Positions 11,916-23,100 of a DNA stretch of 64,000 nucleotides are shown here, one piece after another (the first letter of the stretch is position 1; each line of letters opens with the position of its first letter). The notes below the pieces were generated by a model that did no database searches, had not been told where the DNA came from, and worked only from the letters and a program-made list of their open reading frames with translations. The stretch spans positions 1,255,001 through 1,319,000 of the forward strand of contig OX419345.1 of NCBI GenBank assembly GCA_948470475.1. Reading direction: 5' to 3'. Origin of the DNA: Galaxea fascicularis. Its lineage: Eukaryota > Cnidaria > Anthozoa > Scleractinia > Euphylliidae. The position numbers were made by a program, and so were the translations under genes.

Positions 11916-12352
11916 TATTGGCCGTTCCGAAATTCAAAAGGGGACTGGGGCGAGTTTCAAATTTTGAAGTAATTGATAAATTGACACTATCACATGAAAG
12001 ATAACATTGAGATTGGTCGTTTGACCAAGTTTAGCTCTTTTAGGTTGAACAGAGACCAAGTTATGGACCTTGAAACATAGCTCAAAATCCATACAAACGT
12101 CTCTAATTTTGAGGCTGCGTCCCCCAAAACCAGGGTTTTGGGGGATGCTGTCACAACATTAGAGACATTTGTATGGATTTTGAGCTATGTTTCAAGGTCC
12201 ATAACTTGGTCTCTGTTGAACATCCTAAAAGAGTCAAACTTGGTCAAACGACCAATTTCAATGTTATCTTTCATGTGATGGTGTCAATTTATCGATTACT
12301 TCAAAATTTGAAACTCGCCCCAGTTCCCTTTTGAATTTCGGAACGGCCAATA
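11916..12352. mobile_element. 437-bp palindromic foldback element
   Basis: From TATTGGCCGTTCCG at the left end to CGGAACGGCCAATA at the right end, the whole element is its own near-perfect inverted complement. Even the centre, around TCCCCCAAAACC/GGTTTTGGGGGA, is a small hairpin. A transcript would fold into about 200 bp of nearly continuous double strand. It ends 260 bp before the NF2 start codon. Confidence 0.88.
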
Positions 12353-12611
12353 AAGAACGCGGGCTCAAGCTATTTTCACGAGGAAACAAGTAGTGACTTT
12401 TGGAGAGTTTTACATGACAGGGGTGTTGTTGGCCAGCGGAATCTTCTGTAAAGACGGATGTGTCAACGGATGTTTGTTTCGTAAAGTACGTCAAAAATTC
12501 TGAGCATTGCTGAGATATGTGGTGAAGAAAATATATTTAGAAATGTAGAATGCTTAGGATAGGTTAGTTGAATTTGACAGACGTAAGAATCTTTCCAAAT
12601 GGTGGGCAACT

Positions 12612-15600
12612 ATGCCGAAGACATTCGACGTTCGTATCACGACCCTCGATGCGGAGTTGGAGTTTTCTGTCGAGGTAAAGTAAACTTCATATATAAAACA
12701 CTTTCCGCTACTTCATGTGTTTACTTGGGAAATCGTGAAGTTCTTTCTCCTTTAGACCTCTCAATTTAACGTGCTAATGTGTTAATCAGTTCCTATCTAT
12801 TTATTCCTTGCAGAGAAATTGCACGGGGAAGGAGCTCTTTGACCTTGTTGTGCGTACCTTGGGTGTCCGCGAGACATGGTATTTTGGTTTGCAATTTGTC
12901 GACAAAAAAGGCGTCTCTACATGGGTAAAATTCAACAAGAAGGTATGGAATGGGATAAAAACAGAAACTGTCAGTTTTGGCAAAAATTTAGTTGACAGTC
13001 AGGAGTCACTTTTGGAACGCACGTCCAAGTTTTGAGTGAAAATTAAAGTAATTTTTTTGGTGTGTGTAGGTTATTTACTGACCATTAAAACCAACGCGAT
13101 GTTAGGGTTTCCACGCGCAATGAAAATGACATTCAAACCCGTATTTTTGGACGTCATATGCATGCATATGTAAAGATGCGCTGAAATTTAACGGAACTCG
13201 CCTAATTAAATGAGCAGTCATCCAAAAGTTAAAAAACACGCATCTGTACAGCTGTATGTATCCTGCCTTTTAAGCTTAAAGTAATCCACGGGGAATCGAA
13301 CACAAGCTGCAACCTTTTTGTTATCATCATTGTCACAAAATGACTTTATACGGCAGGTGGGCAGAGAGTATTGTTGATTGCCTTTCAACCAAGTTTGCTG
13401 GATTAGTTTCACACGCCCCACACGTCTTACAATAGTTTTGAATTTGTCTTGATAACTCCATTGTTCTCTCTTGGATTTAGTCGTTTGTTTACTTTGACAG
13501 TGACCTACAGCTGTAGAAACCATATCAGCTCTGAACCTTTTTAATGAGCTTTATCATAAACTCTCAAGCGTGAAATTGCTAATTGATTTTGCAGTTAGAC
13601 CCTGTTAGTTTTGAGCGTGTTTTTTTTTTTTTTTCATTTGAATGAGTTATTATTATTATTCTTTTGGTTCAGTCAGCACATTAAATTGCAAAGTGATTTT
13701 TGACAGAAATATGAACATGTTAATACAGACATGTCAAACGAAGAAAAGGTCTGAATTTGATTTGATATTGACTACTTTGTTTTAATTTTAAGCATAATAT
13801 CATTACACTAATATTTATCTTAAAATGATCAGAATTGCTCAACAGCGTATTTATAGTGTAGACAACTGGGAAAACCAGCACCTACTTTGTCAGAATTTAC
13901 CTTTCACTGCCATCTCCTCTGTCTAGATTTCACTAAAATGGTTAAAAAAATTAATCAGGTTGCTGCTTACTTTAGTTACAGATAGCTCAAACGGCTATTT
14001 CAGAAGTTATTGAAACCCCTGCTTTATGATCACTTGTAAACTTAAAATTTGAAACTATTCCATCTTTTGGCTTGTTACTATTGATTTTCAACCTGTAAGA
14101 TGTGTATGACATTTTATTGTCACAAATTAAATGCATCACAGTTTATTTTAATTTTTGGGGTAATTACTAGAATGACAAATTTTTGTCTAAAATAACTGTA
14201 ATTCTAGCATTTAATCTTAAAATGTTTTTAAGAAATATTTTATCGCAATTTTTTATAGTTAAATTCTAGCAGTAGACAGGAAATGACAATTAAGTTTGAC
14301 TTAACCTATTTGTTGCAGGTTTTAGATCAAGATCTTCCCAAGGAGGATACAGTCAGCCTGAATTTCCGCATCAAGTTTTACCCTGAAGATGCAGCCGAAG
14401 AGCTGATGCAAGAAATCACCCAACATTTGTTTTTCCTGCAAGTGAAGGAGGCTATTCTGAACATGGAGATTTTCTGTCCACCTGAGGCTTCTGTTCTTCT
14501 GGCATCTTATGCAGTACAAGCAAAGGTAAAGCTATTCAACGTGTTTCAACACTTAATTTAGAATATTTTTTTGATAAGAAGTTCAGCAAGAGGCTACAGG
14601 TAGCCCTCAAACTGGATGCAGTGAATGTACATGTAGTTCAAGTTGATTGAGATTCAATTTTAAGCAAGTGTCTCTGTTCAAAAGGTGTGACAAGTAATGT
14701 GTGAGTTGTGCTTTAGAGTATTTTAAAATTCTCCCACATTATTACAGGATGACTCCGTAGCTCATGCAGCATAATAGTAGGCATAGTAATCCAATGGTCT
14801 CTAGTATGAATCTGTCAGTGCCAAAGATTTTTTCCTTTGAAACTTCTGAAGAGTGAGCCCAGAATCACCTAAGGTTAGGCATACCATGGAAATTCAGTCC
14901 TGACAGATACAAAGCAGACAAGAAATATAGCGACCATGTCTTGACTTGATACAGGGCTCGAAATTGCGACCAGCTGGTCGCCAATGCGAGTGAAAATTGA
15001 GTGTTGGCGACCAGAATTTTAAGGCGAGTCGAATGAATTTTTGCACTTGGCGACCAGTTTTTTATTGATAGTCGCCAAAAGGCGACTGGGAATTTTTTTA
15101 AATTTCGAGCCCTGTGATATGTTAACACAGTAAATATCTGTAAGTGCTCCTCTTTTCTTTTTGCATCATCCACTTGAGCAGTGGTGGAAACAGATCTTGG
15201 CAAGTTTCCACAATCCACCTCAGCCCTGTTCAAATGCCCAACCCCAGGGATGTTATCATTGTTCAAAAGAGTACAAATTCCCCACTAACTGTTAAAGTCA
15301 AATGTCCCGACCCACAGGCTGCAATGACCAAAAGCCCTTGCCATGGGCAGACTTCTTACGTCAAATACTCTGCCTATGCCTGCTTCCCCCCTACCCTGCC
15401 GCCTTCTTGCAGCTTAACATTGATAGGTGCATTACTGAAGGCGTACAGTTATGTTTACCTTTTGCTTTCAGTATGGAGACTACGACAAAGAGTTCCATAC
15501 TCCAGGTTTCCTGGCAGAAGATTTTCTGCTTCCAAAGAGGGTAAGTCGTCAACATGCTTTTTAAATGGAATCTTGATATCTTGCTATCTAATAACTTGAA

Positions 15601-18600
15601 CCCCTGGCTAACCCACATAGAAAGCAATCCCTATTTTCTTTTGTAGGGATGGGGGAGGGAGACATGATTAGAAGTTGAGAAAAATTGTGCAAATCCTGGA
15701 AATGTCATAGAAAAATTAATGATTGTTCCTTCACATGAGCACGTACACTTCGATCACACTTAGTTTGACAGACAGTAGCTTTGGGGCAGTAGCATTTAGT
15801 GTAAACTCCTTTTTAAACACTTTTATTTTATTTTATCTTCCTTGAATGATTTCTTTTTGGAATGCATTTTTCCTTAATGACAGGACAGCAGTCCTTTGGT
15901 TTATAGGTTAACTCAAGTAGATTCTAAACCTTCAGTTTGCTTCTGGTTTTCTGTATTCTAATGCACACCATGTAATAAGCAAAAACTACAAGCAAGATAA
16001 TGATTATTTGCTTTTGGTGTGTGACGTCCACCAGGTTGTTGATCAGTATCAAATGACATCAGACATGTGGGAAGAGAGAATCTCCTCTTGGTATGCTGAA
16101 CACAAGGGAATGAGGAGGTATTTCTAATTTTGTAAAGTTCTCTTATGACCATACTTAGTATTATGAGCCATTACCGGTATTCATTTTATTTGAGCTCTCA
16201 CTGACTTACTGCAATTTGCCTTTCGTTAGGATTCTTAATGCTGTAACAGAATCTCTGCTGTGAATTGATTTAAACATGTGTTACTTGATCAATGTTTTTT
16301 TTTAAATTTAATTTAGGGATGAAGCAGAAATGGAGTATTTGAAGATAGCACAGGATCTTGAAATGTATGGAGTGAGTTACTTTGAAATCAAGGTAAATAT
16401 TTGAAACAATGATTCAAGTTGTTAAGTCGGGAACAAATTTGAACACACTTGCATGTAATGATTACTTGGTACAACGTAGTTTGTGTAAACTGTTGATAAA
16501 GAAAAATCTGTTTTGGTGAGACAGTCTCTTTATAGTTAAGCTATGAATATATCTAGAATTAACCTGCAGAGTATTATGAAATACTCCCAAAAAAAAAATA
16601 CTCCCAAAACTGCTTAACACCTTGCACATGCATTATAAGGTACTGTAGTGACAATTAAGTCTTGGAACCTCACGCCTTGTTACATTTTTACTTTCCTTTC
16701 ACTTCAACAATATTTAAACTTAATGCATGTATTACAGTACTATGCATTAAATTTACCATTTTTTGTTGCTTTGCAGAACAGAAAGGGGACTGAATTATGG
16801 CTTGGGATTGATGCTCATGGTCTAAACATTTATGAAAAAGACAACAAATTAAATCCAAAAATCACCTTTCCTTGGAATGAGACAAAGAACATCTCCTTTC
16901 ATGATAAAAGGGTAATGTTTTTCACTGTTTCACAGTCTTGGTTGTTGAGAACAGCTCTTGGAGAGTTTAAAGTTGCATGTTGTTTTTGTGTTTTTGAAGC
17001 TAACTGTTTTAAGATTATAGTTTCAGATTAAACCAGCCGACAAATCATCGCCTGATTTCATATTTCATGCAGCAAAACTGCGAGTCAACAAAGTGGTATG
17101 TATGAGTGTAATGCACAACTTTTTTTCTGTAACAAATAAAAGTATTGAATACTGTACATACATGAATAGTCAATGCCTAAGCAGAAAAAAAAGTGGATGA
17201 TGTCAGGGTTTTCAATTAAAGCCAGTGCCCGACACAAGTCACCGGCTACTTTAAGCGTTTGTGCTGGACACTTCGGCATAAACCTCGGCTCCGCCGCACT
17301 GTGCTGCTATCGCGGTGCAATAGTCCTCCGGGTACTTCTGAATATCCTCCTGCTACTTTTTCCTTTTTGAAACCCCTGTAATATCTCCTCTCTTTGTTCT
17401 GCCAGACATTGCGATTTACAGTAATTTGGCTGAGTTGAGTTAAGATCAGAGTTTTGTTTGGATATATATTCATACCGATTCATTCTGATTACTTGTACTG
17501 CTTAACCCTTTAACACCTAGGAGTGATCAATACTTAATTTATTTCAACCCTTTAAACCTCAAGAGTGATCAGTATCAAATTTCTCCTTGTTATGTCAATG
17601 GATTATAAAACACAGTGGTCATGAGAGTTAAGTACAGGATCACACAAGATGAATTTGCTTAATATTTTAACAACTTCTTCCCACTACTTCTATAGGAAAT
17701 GTGTAGGGCAACAAGTGAGAATTTGAATTTTAATCTTAAGGTTTAAAGGGTTGAAAGTAATACTGCTCAATCAAGCATAAAGATTGTGACAAAAATCACT
17801 TTAAAGGTTGAATTGGAAGGTTTAAAACCACTGGTTCTTGTGGATCACATGCCTTATCTCTTTCTCTCTTTTTTTTGACTTTGTGTTGTTGTGTTTTCAA
17901 GATTCTTGATTTGTGTGTTGGCAACCATGAGCTCTACACACGGAGAAGAAAACCAGATACAATGGAAATACAGCAGATGAGATCAGTGGCAAGGGAGGAG
18001 AAGATGAGACGACAGGTAAAAGAATTGAAGGTCTTGACTTTTTCTCAAGCTGTGCTTTTTATTGAGTTAATAATTATTATAAATGAAGTGTGTAGGTATG
18101 TATGTATGGTTATGAGAATACCACACAAATTAATGTGTTTTGGTAAGCTGGAAGCCACAGAATAGCTAATACCCAGGCTCTGAACCCACATGAATAAAAG
18201 AAGCGATGAAAATATGAAGCTTGTGGGATGTAGCTTCATACCATACTGATGAGGCCTAATAAGTCAGGGGCACCCGACGAGAATATAGTTCAAAACCACT
18301 TAAACATAGCATTGTTAAACTTATTTTAGTATTTAAACAGTAGATATAGGCATATTTTTACCCCCTAAAAATTTTTCATCTGTTCGGATTTCCTAGCTGA
18401 AAGTCTAGTGATCCGAAAATTATAGGGATCAAAAATCACCTTTTCGAAAATTTCAGCCAGAAAAAAGGCTCCCGAAAATTCTAGGTGACGTTTTAACGGT
18501 AAAAATCCGTTAAAAATGGGCAATTATAGTAGTTTTTAGATGTTCGAAAATCTTAGGAGAGGCAGGCAAGCAAGAAATTTTACAACAAATGTTCCGAAAA

Positions 18601-18899
18601 TTCTAGATGTCAAATGGTCTTCCGAACAGATATTTTCCGAAAATTGTCGTTGGGTGCGCCTGATAAGTCCGAAACAGCTGTCCATTTTCCTGCATTAACT
18701 CAAATAGCTTCGTTAAATCACTTTAAACAGTTCAAGTTTTCTATTTTGTTTTCAGATTGAAAGAGACAAGTTGATGAAAGAGCAGCAAGCTCGTGAAGAA
18801 GTGACCCAGCAAAAAGAGGAGTTAGAGAGAAGAATGATAGAATATCAGGAAGAAGCAAGCAGAGCCAAAGAAGCTTTGGTAAATATATATATATATATC

Positions 18900-18947
<48 letters not shown>

Positions 18948-19007
18948 AACAGAAAGTCATGTATAATTATGATGATCAACATGATTTCAACAAATGAATA
19001 AAGGGGG

Positions 19008-19043
<36 letters not shown>

Positions 19044-22000
19044 GAAGTAGTACACAAAGATTTTGGTATTATCAACAGAGTTGATAAATGTAAATTGACC
19101 ACCGTACAGGGATTCTAAAAGCTGACGTTTCGAGCGCTAGCCCTTCGTCAGAGTGAATCGATTTGAATGATTTCAACAAATGTTTGCTCACTCTGCAGAT
19201 TAAAGGGGAGTAGGGTTGGCGCAGTGGTGAGAGCGCTCGCTTTCCAATGTGTCCCGGGTTCTTTTCCAAGACTTGGCATCATAAGTGGGCTGAGTTTGTT
19301 GGTTCTCTACTCTGCTCCAAGAGGTTTTTCTCCGGGTACTCCGGTTTTCCCCTCTCCTCAAAAACCAACATTTGATTTAATTTAGAGTTTGATTTACAGT
19401 CTCCCCAATTAGTAGAACACTCGTGTTCAGCTAGACGATTTGAGACTTTAAAAAAATAACCTTCAAAAAGCTATTGTAGTAGTGTTTCCCTTAAAATCGA
19501 CCTTCGTTTCACTTTGACTTGCTGTTACAAGTTTGTTTCCTTTTCCCGTTTAAATCAGATTAAATCCGAGGAGATGGGCGAGTTGTTGGCAGAGAAAGCC
19601 AGAGTGGCTGAGGAAGAAGCAGCTTTGCTGGGCAAAAAAGCTTCTGACGCAGAAGAAGAAATCAATCGGCTCCGTATGTGTGTTAGCAAGGTATATTCAT
19701 GAAGTGATCTGTTTTGGCTTAGGAAAGGCTAAGAACTAAAACAGTAGCAAGTGTCCGATGACAAATGGGAGTAGTCTGGTGTCAAGTTCACCAAGGCTGC
19801 TGGACAACCCCACCCACCCGTCTCCTAAAAAAAAACTTAATACTCGGGCTGCATGTTGGTCGATTATAAAACAATGCATTTGAGCAAGTTTAGTTTAGAA
19901 TATTCACAAATGCAGGTGAAAAGAGTAAACGGTTTAAGACGCTCTCTCGTCTTTGTAGAGGCATTTTCCTACAGGTATATGTATACTCTTTCGATAGCCT
20001 TTGTGGCATGCACGTGGAAGGAGAAGGTGGGAGGGAAATCAAACTCGCGCGAAGCACGTGGTGAGAGTGCCTGACGCGACGCGCGTCCTTCGTTTCACGC
20101 ACTCCGTATTTTCCTCCCTTCGTCCTTTTAGCGCCTGTTACGCAGGGTATTCTGTGGAGGTAGACAAACACTTTCGAATCCTTAGGATTTTCAAGCAACG
20201 ATCTTGATGAACTCGAACTGGACTCTACGCTTGTGACTTAACACGCGCGTGAGACGAATGGCCCAGAATTCGCGTGACGTGAAGGACTAAGCACACGAGG
20301 ATTGGTACACGGATGTCGTGGGGGACTGAACGTACCCAATGTGTGTGAAGCTGTTTTGAGAGAGTTTCTTTTGGCTAGGTAACGTTTTGTCTGATTTATT
20401 CTTAACCACAGTCGGGTGATGACAGAATTGCTATCGAGAGAAGAGCTCGTGAAGTAGCTGAGGAAAGGTTAAGGAGAGTTATGCAAGAAGCAGAAGCCAG
20501 GTAACAAGTGAAACGCTTTCAATGTAGAACTTCTCACAACCAAAAAGTACCTTGTCAAGTTAACAGATGGTGAGAGTTGAGAAAATCATCAGTTTAGGGG
20601 TGTTTTCCGGAACTACGTACACGTCCCTGAACTATAACATGAACAGCTTTCCCTCACCAACGGAATAATTTCTTGATGTTTTACTGAATTCTGTTTCGGG
20701 ATGGATGTTTGTTACTGTTTAACTATTTTTCACGATAGTTGCGTTATATCGATTTACGGGAACGCCCCTCTAGCTAGACTTGCAGAAAGCCATTTTAAGA
20801 TTATGTAATGGACTCGTGAGAAAATAAAATAGTGTGGATTCTTCGTATCGACGTTTTTGACGGAGACTTTTGACCGTTCTTTGTTGTATGGGAACAAATT
20901 CCCGCAGCTAATACCACAAGTAAACAGAATTTTAAAGAAGTGTGTTAGTAAAAAGTATTGTGTGTCTTCCAGAACGAGGGAAGCTCTACTTCTGAGAGAG
21001 GACTTAATGAAATCAAGACAAGCTGAAAGGCTGGCAAAACAAAAACTAGTGGAATTTACTTCATCCCCGGATTTATTCTCCGTGAGTAAGCTGCTGGATC
21101 CTTTCTCGGTCTCTAGAAAGAAGATTTTTCAATTGACTCTCCCCTTGGTCTATTTTTTAGAAGTACAGTGATCCCAGGGAAATAATTGCCGATATCGACC
21201 GGAGTGTAGATCAGTTGACGGATGGCGAGGTTACTCAGCTGTCACGGGAATACGAGAGAGAAAGGTAATAAACGAATTTCCTTAACCAGCTACACTTTGT
21301 TTTCTTTAATAACAGGCAAGCAAACCTTTCGACTGTCATACTCTTTCTTTATTTCGTAGAAACAGAAATATACAGCAACAGCTTAGAGACCTAAAGTCCC
21401 AGATGGAGGTATTGTCTTTTTTACACTGCTTTTGTTGACTGTGATTTACATGTATGTCGAACACTTTTACCGAAATTCGACTCAAAAAAACGCTCCGGAT
21501 TTGCTCGTATGTGCCTCCGTTTTAGGTAGCTCTGTATAAGGCTAGATACTTTCCTTCTCCTTTCTGTATAAGGCAAAATACTTTTGCCAGAGCCGACAAA
21601 AGCGCAAACATAACAGCGCTTATTTCACCGTCAGTAAAATGGCCTTGACGCAAGACGGGGGATGACAATTCTAACAAACACTGTTTGAGCAACATTATGA
21701 GGATCCTCCCTTTTTTTCGGTGACAATCTTGTTCTTGTTGTTTGAAAAGGTCAAACTTGTTTTTTTTTATTTCCTGCAATATCCAAGAACTATGTCCCGA
21801 TTCCCCGTTAAATGTCCAGATTCCCGGGAGAAAATTGTTTTACTCCCGAAACAGGCCTTGTTAGAGTTGTCATCCCCCCCGTACGCAAGCACAAGGATCA
21901 AAATTTTTCCTTTTCTTGTGCTTGCGCTTGCAATTGCATCGTTAGTGAAAACCATGCTTTATAAAATAAGTGGGTTCGTTCCTCTTAAGTTTCTGCTCAT

Positions 22001-23100
22001 GCTTATGCTTATGTCACCGCTGTTTTTCTCTTGTGCTTTTGCTTGTGGGCAAGTGAAAACCAACCTTAAATTGGATAAACATAATCGGAGCCTAATCTGA
22101 TAACTGAAACTCTGAATTGTTTCTGGTGTGATGATAATTCATTCAAGAAACTCCGGCACGCTACGCGAAAAAAAACACCGAATATGGAAGTTGCTCCCGC
22201 ACTAATTGAATTACATAAGTCTTACTCGTACCATCGTTTCCTTTTAGGGACTGAAGATTGATGATCGACAAACACGTTGGGATTACATCCATGATGAAAA
22301 CCTAAGACGCGGGGAAAATAAATACTCCACACTACAAAGAGTAAGCCTGGTGTACTGTTATTTTCGTTCCGGCCAACGTGCCTTTTCCAACTGCAGAGAA
22401 TTTGCTGTAGCACTTAAACCACATGGGGAGTAGTGATGGCACAGTGGTGAGAGCACTTGCTTCCCACCAATGTGGCCCGGGTTCGAATCCTGGCCTTCGC
22501 GCCATGTGTGGGTTAAGTTTGTTGGTAGATCTCTTCTCTGCTCTGAGAGGTTTTCCCGGTTTTCTCTTCTCTGCTCTGAGAGGTACTCCGGTTTTCCCTT
22601 CTGCTCCCAAACTCTCCTGTTTGATGTTCCGTGGGTAAACAAATTTACATTTATATTACACCCTAAAATAATTTTGCAAATGAAACAAATCAAATTTCAA
22701 AGCATTTGAACCGCTATCATTTTTAACCTGCGTGAGAAGAGTCGCTGATTCCATCAGTGCCCGCAGTGCACGCTTTCATCTCATGTTCCTTGCTGTATTA
22801 GAACAAAATCAGATTCTTCTGGAATGGTCACACTTCAGAATTGCATTCACCAACTCAGTTAACAGAACCCACATTTACACAGTTGTGATAGTCGAGTTCC
22901 CACCCCAGTCTCGATGGACTTCATCTAACCTCCTTCTGCAAGGTCTCTATTTGACAGTTTCATTGTGTTATCTTTTTTCGATTGCTTCTGATACTTTCCT
23001 CAGCCTTTCTTTCTAATCCAAAGATAATTTCTTCTCCGTTTTGTTGTAGATTCAAACGGGAACATCCACCGCAAGAATACACTTCTTTGAAGAGTTATGA
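12612..23100 (+). CDS. NF2: Merlin (neurofibromin 2), FERM-domain tumour suppressor
   Basis: Seventeen exons join in phase into 566 aa: 12612-12674, 12814-12942, 14319-14525, 15472-15540, 16035-16117, 16317-16392, 16777-16911, 17021-17095, 17902-18015, 18756-18878, 19559-19690, 20412-20500, 20973-21081, 21161-21264, 21360-21408, 22248-22340, 23050-23100. Merlin links cortical actin and membrane proteins to Hippo signalling (family knowledge). The FERM domain fills about residues 1-300 (begins [11 protein letters not shown]; contains [15 protein letters not shown] and [19 protein letters not shown]). A charged helical region spans about 300-465 and the C-terminal domain runs to 566. It ends FFEEL, the merlin signature, and lacks the ERM actin-binding tail, so it is not ezrin/radixin/moesin. 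The vertebrate N-terminal extension before the FERM domain is absent. The start ATG has A at -3; an out-of-frame ATG lies 13 nt upstream. The serine matching human Ser518 is Ser496, without the preceding basic residues. Confidence 0.97.
14951..15115. mobile_element. MITE in NF2 intron 3
   Basis: ACAGGGCTCGAAATT and AATTTCGAGCCCTGT are perfect inverted ends of a 165-bp element. The interior repeats GGCGACCAG-type segments in both orientations. Confidence 0.8.
17204..17378. mobile_element. MITE in NF2 intron 8
   Basis: The ends are CAGGGTTTTCAA and TTGAAACCCCTG, imperfect inverted repeats of about 12 bp around a non-coding, GC-richer interior. Confidence 0.55.
17543..17755. mobile_element. MITE in NF2 intron 8
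   Basis: TTCAACCCTTTAAACCTCAAG at the left end is mirrored by CTTAAGGTTTAAAGGGTTGAA at the right end. The 213-bp element is AT-rich and non-coding. Confidence 0.75.
18264..18662. mobile_element. MITE in NF2 intron 9
   Basis: CAGGGGCACCCGACGA at the left end and TCGTTGGGTGCGCCTG at the right end are imperfect inverted ends. The interior repeats CCGAAAATTCTAG-like segments. Confidence 0.6.
18882..18952. repeat. (TA)n followed by (CAGA)n microsatellite
   Basis: A short TA run is followed by about twelve CAGA/CAAA tetramers. It starts 4 nt after the donor of NF2 exon 10. Confidence 0.95.
19111..19159 (-). ncRNA. Hammerhead-ribozyme-like motif in a repeat remnant
   Basis: On the minus strand the order is GATTC, ACT, CTGACGA, a GGGC/GCTC hairpin, GAAAC, GTC, AGCTTTTA, GAATC. 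CTGACGA, GAAA and GTC match the hammerhead core (CUGANGA, GAAA, cleavage after GUH). GATTC/GAATC could form the outer part of stem I around an internal loop. Points against: an extra A follows CTGACGA, stem III would have almost no loop, and CTGACG/CGTCAG can pair as a competing hairpin. The surrounding sequence (about 19005-19165) looks like a retroelement remnant. Minimal hammerheads are known in Penelope-like and related retroelements (family knowledge). Confidence 0.4.
19204..19378 (+). mobile_element. tRNA-derived SINE, family A copy 1
   Basis: TTGGCGCAGTGGTGAGAGCGC resembles the tRNA-type pol III A box, and CCCGGGTTCTTTTCC a damaged B box. The remaining sequence matches the copy at 22425 through the TCTGCTC...GAGG and CTCCGGTTTTCCC segments. 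It lies in NF2 intron 10. Confidence 0.75.
21640..21880. mobile_element. Foldback repeat in NF2 intron 15
   Basis: GGGGGATGACAATTCTAACAA and TTGTTAGAGTTGTCATCCCCC are inverted ends with one mismatch. The interior (TCCCGGGAGAAAA, CCCGAAACAGGCCTTG) recurs in inverted orientation at about 56380-56540, so this is a dispersed family. Confidence 0.65.
22425..22635 (+). mobile_element. tRNA-derived SINE, family A copy 2
   Basis: The copy begins GGGGAGTAGTGATGGCACAG, has A box GATGGCACAGTGGTGAGAG and an intact B box GGTTCGAATCC, then a body with TCTCTTCTCTGCTCTGAGAG present twice. It lies in the last intron of NF2. The B box is better preserved than in the copy at 19204. Confidence 0.82.

Noticed and set aside
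12599..12674. ATG at 12599 as merlin start
   Set aside because: It is out of frame with the FERM sequence and has C at -3; the ATG at 12612 opens [11 protein letters not shown] as in the ERM family.
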